From assembly GCF_000971255.1 (NCBI RefSeq), contig NZ_BBMC01000003.1, positions 310,001-374,000 on the forward strand: a stretch of DNA of 64,000 nt, read 5' to 3'. The notes under the pieces are model-generated. The model ran no database searches. It had not been told where the DNA came from and saw nothing but the letters and a program-made list of their open reading frames with translations. Positions 40,829-48,515 of the stretch are shown piece after piece. This stretch comes from Demequina rhizosphaerae (GTDB lineage: Bacteria > Actinomycetota > Actinomycetes > Actinomycetales > Demequinaceae). Position 1 is the first letter of the stretch. Every line of letters starts with the position of its first letter. The translations under genes were made by a program, and so were the position numbers.

Positions 40829-41746
40829 GTGACCCCGCGCCTCCCGTCCCTGCTCGCCGCGGCGGTTGACGAGGCGCGGGCCGAGCCTGCCGGGCGCGTC
40901 ACCCAGGTCTACCCGGCCCTCGCCGCGGTGGATCCGGCGCTGCTCGCCGCCGCGGTCCACGCGGGGGACGCCGCGCCCGTGGCGGCGGGTCACGCGGACG
41001 CGCGCTTCATCCTCATGTCGGTCGCCAAGCCGTTCGTGCTCGCCGTCGCGGTCGACGCGGTGGGCGCGGCGCGGGTGCGCTCGCTCACCGGGATGCGGGC
41101 GACCGGCCTGCCGTTCAACGACCCGGCGGCGATCACCGCCGCCCCGGACGGGCGCACCAACCCCATGGTCAACCCGGGCGCGATCACCGTGTCGAGCCTC
41201 CTCGGCGACGGGGACGTGCGCGCGGGCGAGGCGGCCATCCGCGACGGGCTGTCGGCCTTCGCGGGACGGGCGCTCGCCGCCGACGCACCGATGGTGGACG
41301 CGATCCACGCGACCAACCAGCGCAACCGGCTCCTCGCCGGCCTGCTCGACGAGCGCGGCCTCCTCGGCTGCGACCTCGAGGACGCGCTGCGCCTCTACAC
41401 GTACCAGTCATGCCTGGGGATCACCGTCGCCGACCTCGCCCGCATGGGCGCGGTGCTCGCCCACGGCGGTGTCGACCCGGTCGAGGGCACGCGAGTCGTC
41501 GGCGCCGAGGCGGCCGCCGTCGCGGTCGAGGCGATGGCGCTGGCCGGGATGTACGAGGCGACGGACGCGTGGATGGGCGCCGTGGGGCTGCCGACGAAGA
41601 GCGGCATCGCGGGCGGGCTCGTCGCGGTGGCCCCGGGCGTCGGCGCGATCACGGCCTACTCCCCCGGCCTCGACGCCGCGGGCAACCCGGTCCGCGCCCA
41701 GGCGGTCGCGCGGACGATGACGCCGGTGCTCGCGGCCCTCGGCTGA
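40829..41746 (+). CDS. glsA: Glutaminase (GlsA family)
   Basis: 305 residues, typical length when started at GTG 40829; a longer frame upstream is not family-like. The catalytic Ser-x-x-Lys is MSVAKPF, NPMVNPGAI is the substrate-binding block, and TKSGIAGG is the serine/lysine C-terminal motif. It hydrolyses glutamine to glutamate and ammonia. GACCAT (40816-40821) lies 7 nt upstream of the start and no ribosome site is visible, so it may be leaderless. It converges on the TetR gene across 1 nt. Confidence 0.9.
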   Translation: MTPRLPSLLAAAVDEARAEPAGRVTQVYPALAAVDPALLAAAVHAGDAAPVAAGHADARFILMSVAKPFVLAVAVDAVGAARVRSLTGMRATGLPFNDPAAITAAPDGRTNPMVNPGAITVSSLLGDGDVRAGEAAIRDGLSAFAGRALAADAPMVDAIHATNQRNRLLAGLLDERGLLGCDLEDALRLYTYQSCLGITVADLARMGAVLAHGGVDPVEGTRVVGAEAAAVAVEAMALAGMYEATDAWMGAVGLPTKSGIAGGLVAVAPGVGAITAYSPGLDAAGNPVRAQAVARTMTPVLAALG

Positions 41747-41747
41747 C

Positions 41748-42326
41748 TCAGCCGAGCGACCCCGCCTCGCGCCCCAGCATCGCCTCGAGGGAGCGCAGCA
41801 GCAGCGGCGCGTGCTCGGCGCGATCGCGCCAGCCCGCCAGCGCATGCGCGTTGACCCCGTCGACCATGCCCAGGAGCACGCGTGCCACCGGCGCGGGGTC
41901 GTCGGCCCCCGCCTCGCGCAGCCGCTCCTCGAGCGTGCGCTGCCACGCGTCCATCTCGGCCCGCACCGCCGCGGCGAGCGCGGCGTTCGCGGGGGCCTGG
42001 GCCCAGGCCTGCACCCAGACCAGCGTCACCGCGTCGCGGCTGCCGTCGGTGAGGCTCCGCACGAGCGCGGCGACGCCGTCGATCGACGCGACCTCGGCTC
42101 GCTCCTCCCGCGAGATCCGCGTGAAGACCTCGGCCACGAGCGCGTCCATCCCGTCGACGTAGTGCGCCACCAGGCCCGACGCGACCCCGGCCCGCTCGCC
42201 CACCCGCCGCAGCGTGAGCGAGGCGAGACCCTCGGAGAGCGCGAGCTCGATCGCGGCCGCGAGGATCGCGGCCCGGCGCTCGGGGCCGGAGAGCCGCGGC
42301 GACGCGGCGGAGGTCGTTGACGGCAT
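41748..42326 (-). CDS. TetR-family regulator of the amidase-agmatine deiminase operon
   Basis: 192 residues. The helix-turn-helix lies at about 30-60 (LTLRRVGERAGVASGLVAHYVDGMDAL), resembling BetI-type TetR proteins. CAGAAT on the minus strand (42334-42339) lies 7 nt before the start, so it is probably leaderless. The perfect inverted repeat at 42355-42370 separates it from the divergent amidase gene, making that operon its expected target. Ligand unknown; agmatine or a polyamine is plausible from context. Confidence 0.85.
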   Translation of the reverse strand: MPSTTSAASPRLSGPERRAAILAAAIELALSEGLASLTLRRVGERAGVASGLVAHYVDGMDALVAEVFTRISREERAEVASIDGVAALVRSLTDGSRDAVTLVWVQAWAQAPANAALAAAVRAEMDAWQRTLEERLREAGADDPAPVARVLLGMVDGVNAHALAGWRDRAEHAPLLLRSLEAMLGREAGSLG

Positions 42327-42354
42327 GGGGACGATTCTGTAGCGTCGCGCCCAG

Positions 42355-42370
42355 TTGATCAAGTGATCAA
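42355..42370. promoter_or_regulatory. TetR operator of the agmatine/amidase locus
   Basis: TTGATCA and TGATCAA, perfect 7-bp arms around 2 nt. It lies between the divergent TetR and amidase genes, 38 nt upstream of the amidase start. It also contains an in-frame GTG (42363) that would be inside the operator, another reason to prefer the later start. Confidence 0.75.
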
Positions 42371-42407
42371 GTCGGCGCCCGCGGCGTCGCGGAAGTCGGG
42401 AGCGCAC

Positions 42408-44129
42408 GTGTTCGACGTCGTCGAGGCCACCATCGCCGAGCTCCGCGCGGCCCTCGAGTCCGGCGAGGCGACCGCGGTCGGCCTGGTCCGCGCCTACGCC
42501 GCCCGCGCCGCGGCCTACGACGCCCCCGGGACGCCCACGTCCCTCAACGCGATCGTCGTGCCCAACCCCGACGCGCTCGCCGAGGCGGAGGCGTCCGACG
42601 CCCGCCGCGCCGCCGGCACCACCCGCGGGCCGCTGGACGGCATCCCCTACACCGCGAAGGACTCGTACCTCGTCCGCGGGCTCACGGCCGCGTCCGGCAG
42701 CCCCGCGTTCGCGGACCTCGTCGCCCAGCGGGACGCGTTCACCGTCGCGCGCCTGCGCGACGCCGGGGCGATCTGCCTGGGCCTCACCAACATGCCGCCC
42801 ATGGCCAACGGCGGCATGCAGCGCGGCCTCTACGGCCGCGCGGAGAGCCCCTACAGCGCCGACCACCTCACGGCCCCGTTCGCGTCGGGCTCCTCCAACG
42901 GCTCCGGCACGGCCACGGCGGCGAGCCTGTGCGCCTTCGGGCTGGGCGAGGAGACGTGGTCCAGCGGCCGCGGCCCCGCCTCCCACAACGCGCTGTGCGC
43001 GTACACGCCGTCGCGGGGCGTCATCTCGGTGCGAGGCAACTGGCCGCTCGTGCCCACGATGGACGTCGTCGTGCCCCACACGCGCACCATGGCCGACCTG
43101 CTCGAGGTCCTCGACGTCGTCGTCGCGGACGATCCCGAGACCCGCGGCGACCTGTGGCGGGCGCAGCCGTGGGTCGAGCTCCCGCGCGCCTCCCAGATCC
43201 GCCCCGACAGCTACCCGGCCCTCGCCGCCGGCGCGTCCCTCGCCGGCGCCACCCTCGGCGTCCCCCGCATGTACGTCGACGCCGACCCCGAGGCGGGCAC
43301 CGCATCGTCCCCCGGGATCGGCGGACCCACCGGCACGCGCATCGACACGCACCCCGACGTCATCGCCCTGTGGGAGCGGGCGCGCGCCGACCTCGAGGCG
43401 GCGGGCGCGACCGTCGTCGAGGTCGACCTTCCGATGGTGTCCCGCTACGAGGGCGACCGCCCCGGCGCGCCCACCATCAAGGACCGCCCGGAGCTGCCCG
43501 CGGGCTTCCTCGAGCGCGAGATCGTCGACCTGTCCGCGTGGGCATGGGAGGACTTCCTCGACGCCAACGGCGACCCGGCCCTGCACAGCCTCGCGGACGT
43601 CGACGGCGCGACGATCTTCCCCCACCCCGAGGGCGCGCTGCCCGACCGCTACGACGGCTTCGACGACGACATCGCCGACTATCCCGCGTGGGTGCGCGCG
43701 CACCCCGGCACCCGCCTCGAGGACATCCCGACCCTCGCGGAGGGTCTGGCGGGCCTCGAGGCGATCCGCCGCACCGACCTCGAGGACTGGATGGACGGGC
43801 TCGGCCTCGACGCGGTCGTCTTCCCGGCCGTCGCGGACGTCGGCCGCGCGGACATGGACGTCGACCCGGCCTCGGCCGACCACGGCTGGCGCAACGGCGT
43901 GTGGATCGCCAACGGCAACCTGGCGGTCCGCCACCTCGGCGTCCCGACGGTCACCGTGCCCATGGGGACGATGCGCTCGACGGGCATGCCCGTGGGTCTC
44001 ACCCTCGCCGGACGCGCCTACGACGACGCCGCGCTGCTGCGCCTCGGCGCCGCCTACGAGGCGGCCGCTCCCCGACGCGTCGCGCCGCCGCGCACGCCCC
44101 GCCTGACCGAGACCGAGGAGTCCCGATGA
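42408..44129 (+). CDS. Amidase-signature family amidase
   Basis: 573 residues. The catalytic lysine is in IPYTAKDSY, the cis-serine in GSSNGSG and the nucleophile region in WSSGRGPAS, so the Ser-Ser-Lys triad is kept although the usual TGGS is changed. GTG 42408 has GGGAG at 5-6 nt spacing; the earlier GTG 42363 lies in the operator. Its end overlaps the agmatine deiminase start (ATGA), so both are co-translated. Coupling to agmatine deiminase suggests it hydrolyses N-carbamoylputrescine or a related ureido amide; that is inference. Confidence 0.85.
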   Translation: MFDVVEATIAELRAALESGEATAVGLVRAYAARAAAYDAPGTPTSLNAIVVPNPDALAEAEASDARRAAGTTRGPLDGIPYTAKDSYLVRGLTAASGSPAFADLVAQRDAFTVARLRDAGAICLGLTNMPPMANGGMQRGLYGRAESPYSADHLTAPFASGSSNGSGTATAASLCAFGLGEETWSSGRGPASHNALCAYTPSRGVISVRGNWPLVPTMDVVVPHTRTMADLLEVLDVVVADDPETRGDLWRAQPWVELPRASQIRPDSYPALAAGASLAGATLGVPRMYVDADPEAGTASSPGIGGPTGTRIDTHPDVIALWERARADLEAAGATVVEVDLPMVSRYEGDRPGAPTIKDRPELPAGFLEREIVDLSAWAWEDFLDANGDPALHSLADVDGATIFPHPEGALPDRYDGFDDDIADYPAWVRAHPGTRLEDIPTLAEGLAGLEAIRRTDLEDWMDGLGLDAVVFPAVADVGRADMDVDPASADHGWRNGVWIANGNLAVRHLGVPTVTVPMGTMRSTGMPVGLTLAGRAYDDAALLRLGAAYEAAAPRRVAPPRTPRLTETEESR

Positions 44130-45142
44130 ACCGCAGCATGCCCGCCGAGTGGGAGCCGCATGCCCGCTCGTGGATGGCCTGGCCCAGCACCGGCTACACG
44201 CTGGGAGCCACCGAGGAGGAGGCCGACGAGGCACGACGCACGTGGGCCGCGGTCGCGAACGCGATCGTCGCGCGCGAGCCGCTGACGATGCTCGTCTCCC
44301 CCGAGGCGCGCGGCGCCGCCGACGCCCACCTCGACCCGCGCATCGAGATCCTCGAGGTGCCGCTCGACGACGCGTGGTTCCGGGATGCCGGCCCCACCTT
44401 CGTGGTGGAGGACGGCGCCCTCGCGGGCGTCGACTGGGTGTTCAACGGCTGGGGCGCGCAGGACTGGGCGGTGTGGGACAAGGACGCGCTGGCGGCACGG
44501 GCCGCGCTCGCGAGCGCCGGCGTCCCGCGCATCGGCTCGCCGATGGTCAACGAGGGCGGCGGTCTCCACACCGACGGCCGCGGCACCTTCCTCGTCACGG
44601 AGACCGTGCAGCTCGACCCGGGCCGCAACCCCGGGTGGACGCGTGCGCAGGTCGAGGAGGAGCTCGCGCGCACGGTCGGCGCGCGCACGGTGATCTGGCT
44701 CCCCCGCGGCCTCACGCGCGACTCCGAGCGCTTCGGCACGCGCGGCCACGTCGACATCGTCGCGTGCTTCACGCCCGGCGGGCAGGTGCTCGTGCACGAG
44801 CAGCGCGACCCGGCCCATCCCGACCACGCCGTGTCGGCGGAGGTCCGGGCCGTCCTCGCGGCGGCGACCGACGCGGACGGCGCGCCCCTCGACGTCGTCG
44901 CCCTGCCGGCGCCCGCGACGCTGCGCGACGACGAGGACTGGGTCGACTGGTCCTACGTCAACCACTACGTCCTCAACGGCGCCGTCATCGCGTGCGTCTT
45001 CGACGACCCGCACGACGCGGAGGCGCTCGAGGTGCTCGCGGCCGCCTACCCGGGACGGGAGATCGTGCCCGTGGACGCGCGCCCGATCTTCGACCGCGGC
45101 GGCGGCATCCACTGCATCACGCAGCAGCAGCCGGCGGTCTAG
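44126..45142 (+). CDS. aguA: Agmatine deiminase
   Basis: 338 residues, normal for the family. Start MPAEWEPHARSWMAWP is typical. Catalytic features: RDAGPTF, GHVDIVACF (His/Asp) and the nucleophile Cys330 in GGGIHCITQQQP. It converts agmatine to N-carbamoylputrescine and ammonia, in the cytosol. The second gene of the amidase operon, overlapping by 4 nt. The usual partner AguB of the nitrilase family is absent here. Confidence 0.95.
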   Translation: MNRSMPAEWEPHARSWMAWPSTGYTLGATEEEADEARRTWAAVANAIVAREPLTMLVSPEARGAADAHLDPRIEILEVPLDDAWFRDAGPTFVVEDGALAGVDWVFNGWGAQDWAVWDKDALAARAALASAGVPRIGSPMVNEGGGLHTDGRGTFLVTETVQLDPGRNPGWTRAQVEEELARTVGARTVIWLPRGLTRDSERFGTRGHVDIVACFTPGGQVLVHEQRDPAHPDHAVSAEVRAVLAAATDADGAPLDVVALPAPATLRDDEDWVDWSYVNHYVLNGAVIACVFDDPHDAEALEVLAAAYPGREIVPVDARPIFDRGGGIHCITQQQPAV

Positions 45143-45160
45143 GGCAGGGTCCGCCTACGC

Positions 45161-45718
45161 TCAGGCGAGCCCCGCCCACGGCACGGCGCGCCCGGCGGCG
45201 AGCGACGCCTGCACGTCGAGCACGCGCTGGTTGCGGCTGCCGCGGAACGCGAGCGTGAGATCGCGGTCCGCCAGCTCGAACGGGCCGTCCACGAGCACGT
45301 CGACCTCGGCCAGCAGCGCCCGCTTGTCCTCGCTCTCCGACACGAGCTCCTCGAACGTGTAGCCGGTCCAGCACCACACGTCCTTGCCCGGCAGGTCCGC
45401 GCGCATGCGCCGCACCAGCGACAGGCAGGTGCCCGTGTTGAGGAAGGGCTCGCCACCCACGAGCGATACCCCCTGCACCGCGGGATGCGCGAGGTCGGAC
45501 AGGATCCGCTCCTCCAGCTCGAGCGTGTACGGCTCGCCGCAGCGGAAGCTCCACGCGTCCTCGTTGAAGCAGCCCTCGCATTGGAAGAGGCATCCGCTCA
45601 CGTACAGGCTGCACCGCACGCCCTCGCCGTCCACGAAGACGAACGGCTTGTAGTCCGCGACGAAGCCCTGGCTGACCCGCGAGGCCAGCCAGGACTCGCG
45701 CACGGGAGCGCGGTGCAT
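45161..45718 (-). CDS. nrdG: Anaerobic ribonucleotide reductase activating enzyme
   Basis: 185 residues. A radical SAM enzyme with the CX3CX2C cluster motif C-L-F-Q-C-E-G-C (Cys43, 47, 50) and SLVGGEPFLN for S-adenosylmethionine binding. It installs the glycyl radical on NrdD. Start ATG 45718 lies 2 nt after the nrdD stop codon; the two are coupled. Oxygen sensitivity of the product implies function only under low oxygen. Confidence 0.96.
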   Translation of the reverse strand: MHRAPVRESWLASRVSQGFVADYKPFVFVDGEGVRCSLYVSGCLFQCEGCFNEDAWSFRCGEPYTLELEERILSDLAHPAVQGVSLVGGEPFLNTGTCLSLVRRMRADLPGKDVWCWTGYTFEELVSESEDKRALLAEVDVLVDGPFELADRDLTLAFRGSRNQRVLDVQASLAAGRAVPWAGLA

Positions 45719-45720
45719 CG

Positions 45721-47976
45721 TCAGTCCTCCTGCGTGCGCGCGAGCCGCTCGCAGGGGTCGAGCGCGGACAGCGGCACCCGCACGTCGTCGTCCATGTGCT
45801 TGACGCGCGAGGAGATCTCCTGGTGGCGTCCGTGGACCATCGGGCGCTGCTGGGGGTTGCCCAGGTAGCCGCACGTGCGCTTGACGACGTCGCACGTGCG
45901 AGGGTCGTCGTTGCCGCAGGCCGGGCACGCGAAGCCGCGCGCGGTCGGGTCGAAGTCGCCCGCGTAGCCGCATGCGTAGCAGCGGTCGATCGGGGTGTTG
46001 GTGCCGAGGTAGCCGACCCGGTCGTACGCGTAGTCCCACACCGCCTCGAGCGCCTTCGGGTTCTGCTGCAGCACCGGGTACTCGCAGTAGTGGATGAAGC
46101 CGCCGGACGTCAGCGGCGCGTACTCCGCCTCGAAGTCGAGCTTCTCGAACGGCGTGGGGTCCTTGCGCACGTCGTAGTGGAAGCTGTTGGTGTAGTAGTC
46201 CTTGTCGGTGATGTTCGTGACGGTGCCGAAGCGCTCCTTGTCGAGCCGGCAGAAGCGGTCCGTGAGGCTCTCCGACGGGGTCGAGTACACGCTGAAGTGA
46301 TAGCCCGACGCGACCTTCCACTGCACCGCCCGGTCGCGCAGCGTGCGCAGCACGCGCACCGTGAGCTCCTTGGCCTCGGGGTTGGACTCCCACTCGCCGC
46401 CGTAGAACGCGGCCGCGACCTCGTAGAGGCCGATGTAGCCGAGCGACACGGTCGCGCGCCCGTCACGGAACAGCGTGTCGACCTCCTCGGCGGGCCCGAG
46501 CCGCTTCCCGAATGCGCCGTGGATGTAGAGGATCGGCGCATTGCCCGGCACCGCCTCCTTGCACCGGTCGATGCGGTAGGTGAGCGCGTCGTGCATCGTC
46601 TCGAGGCGCTCGTCGAGCAGGCGCCAGAACTCGGCCTGGTCGCCCTCCGCCTCGAGGGCGATGCGGGGCAGGTTGAGCGTGACGACGCCGAGGTTCATGC
46701 GGCCCTCGACCACGTCCTCGCCGGACTCGTCCTCCCAGCCCTGGAGGAACGAGCGGCATCCCATGGGGGCCTTGAAGGAGCCGGTGATCTCGACGATCTT
46801 GTCGTAGCTGAGCACGTCCGGGTACATGCGCTTGGTCGCGCACTCGACGGCCAGGGCCTTGATGTCGTAGTTGGGGTCGTCCTCCGCGAGGTTGAGCCCG
46901 CGCTTCACCGTGAAGAGCAGCTTGGGGAAGATCGCGGTGCGGCCCTCGCGGCCGAGGCCCCGGATCCGGATCTGCAGGATCGCCCGCTGGATCTCCCTCT
47001 CGTACCAGCCGGTGCCGAGACCGAAGCCGATCGAGGTGAACGGCGTCTGCCCGTTGGACGTGAACAGCGTGTTGATCTCGTACTCGAGCGACTGCATCGC
47101 GTCGTAGATGTCCTTGCGGGTCTTCTCCTGCACGTACTCCTCGCGACGCGCGGGATCGTCGATCCACTCGGCGGCGTCGGCCTCGTGCTTGGCGCGGTTG
47201 AGCGCGGCGTACGGCGCGAGCAGCTCGTCGATGCGGTTGACCGTGCAGCCCCCGTACTGGCTCGACGACACGTTCGCGATGATCTGCGAGATCTGCGCCG
47301 TGGCGGTCTGGATCGACCGGGGCGGCTCGACCTGCGCGTTGCCGATCCGGAAGCCGCTCGACAGCATCCTCTTGAAGTCGATGAGGCAGCAGTTCGTCAT
47401 CGGCGCATACGGGTGGTAGTCGAGGTCGTGGTAGTGGATGTCGCCCTTCTGGTGGGCGTTCGCCACGTGCGCCGGCAGCATCCGCAGGCCGACCGCCTTG
47501 CCGACCATGCCGGCGGTGAGGTCGCGCTGGGTGTTGTAGACCTCGGCGTCCTTGTTCGCGTTCTCGTGGACCACGCTCGAGTCCTTGGTCATGAGGCGCG
47601 TGATCGAGTGGTTGAGGTCCATCGACTTCGAGCGCGAGAAGTCGCGGTCGACGCGGTAGTCGATGTACGCGCGGGCGACGTCGTACTCCCCCGCCTCGAG
47701 CAGCTCGTGCTCGACGACGCTCTGGATCTCGTAGATCTTGACGGTGCCGGTGAAGCGCGCGGTCAGCTCGGCGTCGATGCGGGCGACCAGGCCGTCGAGC
47801 GCGGCCTCCTGGGCGGGCGTGAGCGCGCCGTGCACGGCGGTGAAGGCCTTGGCGAGCGCCGCGGCGATGCGGCGGTCGTCGAAGATCAGCGTGCGGCCGT
47901 CGCGCTTCACCACCCGCAGGACGGGGCGGTCCTCGCCCTCTCCGGTGTGCGTGCGGTCCAGCTCGGTGATGCTCAT
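45721..47976 (-). CDS. nrdD: Anaerobic ribonucleoside-triphosphate reductase
   Basis: 751 residues. An N-terminal ATP-cone (about 20-105) precedes the catalytic barrel (QISQIIANVSSSQYGGCTV; GFGLGTGWYE). The C-terminal zinc site is CYACG...CPACG and the glycyl radical is Gly703 in KRTCGYLGNPQQRP. It makes deoxyribonucleotides without oxygen, with NrdG. AAGGGGAG precedes ATG 47976. Two NrdR-like boxes lie upstream. No aerobic nrd genes are in the window. Confidence 0.97.
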   Translation of the reverse strand: MSITELDRTHTGEGEDRPVLRVVKRDGRTLIFDDRRIAAALAKAFTAVHGALTPAQEAALDGLVARIDAELTARFTGTVKIYEIQSVVEHELLEAGEYDVARAYIDYRVDRDFSRSKSMDLNHSITRLMTKDSSVVHENANKDAEVYNTQRDLTAGMVGKAVGLRMLPAHVANAHQKGDIHYHDLDYHPYAPMTNCCLIDFKRMLSSGFRIGNAQVEPPRSIQTATAQISQIIANVSSSQYGGCTVNRIDELLAPYAALNRAKHEADAAEWIDDPARREEYVQEKTRKDIYDAMQSLEYEINTLFTSNGQTPFTSIGFGLGTGWYEREIQRAILQIRIRGLGREGRTAIFPKLLFTVKRGLNLAEDDPNYDIKALAVECATKRMYPDVLSYDKIVEITGSFKAPMGCRSFLQGWEDESGEDVVEGRMNLGVVTLNLPRIALEAEGDQAEFWRLLDERLETMHDALTYRIDRCKEAVPGNAPILYIHGAFGKRLGPAEEVDTLFRDGRATVSLGYIGLYEVAAAFYGGEWESNPEAKELTVRVLRTLRDRAVQWKVASGYHFSVYSTPSESLTDRFCRLDKERFGTVTNITDKDYYTNSFHYDVRKDPTPFEKLDFEAEYAPLTSGGFIHYCEYPVLQQNPKALEAVWDYAYDRVGYLGTNTPIDRCYACGYAGDFDPTARGFACPACGNDDPRTCDVVKRTCGYLGNPQQRPMVHGRHQEISSRVKHMDDDVRVPLSALDPCERLARTQED

Positions 47977-48021
47977 GAGGGCTCCCCTTCGTGTCCTATG
48001 CTCCCGCCGGCGCCACCCACT

Positions 48022-48069
48022 ACACAACATCTAGGGCTTCCGGCCGCACCTGAACACTAGATGTCGTGG
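48022..48069 (-). promoter_or_regulatory. Paired NrdR-like boxes upstream of nrdD
   Basis: ACACAACATCTAGGGC (48022-48037) and ACACTAGATGTCGTGG (48054-48069) are related 16-bp quasi-palindromes with the shared core CTAGATGT, 32 bp apart start to start (about three helical turns). This is the layout of NrdR repressor sites in front of ribonucleotide reductase genes. The first box ends 46 nt upstream of the nrdD start. Confidence 0.7.
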
Positions 48070-48110
48070 TTTCGGGGTTCTGGGCCCTTGGTCCCACACT
48101 CGCGCCCCGA

Positions 48111-48121
48111 GGGACGATGCG
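48111..48121 (+). repeat. Intergenic copy of the GGGACGATGCG motif
   Basis: Exact plus-strand copy followed by GCG, 42 nt past the second NrdR-like box. Not in any reading frame in use. Confidence 0.6.
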
Positions 48122-48146
48122 GCGACCTGGCGTGCGGGGCGAGCGC

Positions 48147-48262
48147 GCGGATCCGCCGCAAGGAATCCCACGCCCGTCGGCGTGTCGTGCGGGACACGCG
48201 GAGGAATCGCGCGGAGGCCGCGCACCTTAGTGCCACCCGGGACCGACAGGTGACAGATCCGC
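48147..48262 (+). ncRNA. Candidate cis-regulatory leader RNA of the M15 peptidase gene
   Basis: GCGGATC (48147-48153) pairs perfectly with GATCCGC (48256-48262), closing a domain of about 116 nt. Inside are a 7-bp hairpin GCGTGTC/GACACGC (48180-48186, 48193-48199) and GCGCG/CGCGC, two GGAATC repeats, and the 3' segment CCACCCGGGACCGACAGGTG, which resembles the CCCGACAGCTAAC block of ydaO-type c-di-AMP riboswitches with mismatches at conserved positions. Such riboswitches precede actinobacterial cell-wall hydrolase genes. The start codon lies 253 nt downstream. Assignment to a class is weak. Confidence 0.3.
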
Positions 48263-48515
48263 CATCGTGAGACGGAGATCACACCGGCGGCCCTCCCGAT
48301 GCCCCCCGGGAGATGTCTGCCCTGCATACGCGGTCGATCGGGGCCTTCCGGCGCATCGTGCCGCCGCCCGACGGGGCGCCGGTGCGGGAATCCTGCCCCG
48401 GCATCCCGGGATAGCGCAGTTATGGTCTTACGAGTCCTCGCACCACGAAGCGCCGCTGGCACGGCCGCGGCAGCTCGGCGCGATGAACAGTCCTTGACAC
48501 CGACCATGGAGACAC

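Larger units (their letters stand above)
48070..48515. other. Structured gene-free region between nrdD and the M15 peptidase gene
   Basis: No credible gene is seen. It holds a copy of GGGACGATGCG (48111-48121), a candidate structured leader RNA (48147-48262), further hairpins (CTCCCG/CGGGAG at 48294-48313) and another CGCATCGT at 48352. A TTGACA at 48494 is too close to the peptidase start to be a -35 element for it. Confidence 0.55.

Noticed and set aside
48494-48499. TTGACA as a -35 promoter element of the M15 peptidase gene
   Set aside because: Only 16 nt before the start codon, so the -10 element would fall inside the coding region.
48061-48515. Several small open frames between nrdD and the M15 gene
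   Set aside because: They are Arg-rich, lack ribosome sites and overlap the NrdR-like boxes and candidate leader RNA.
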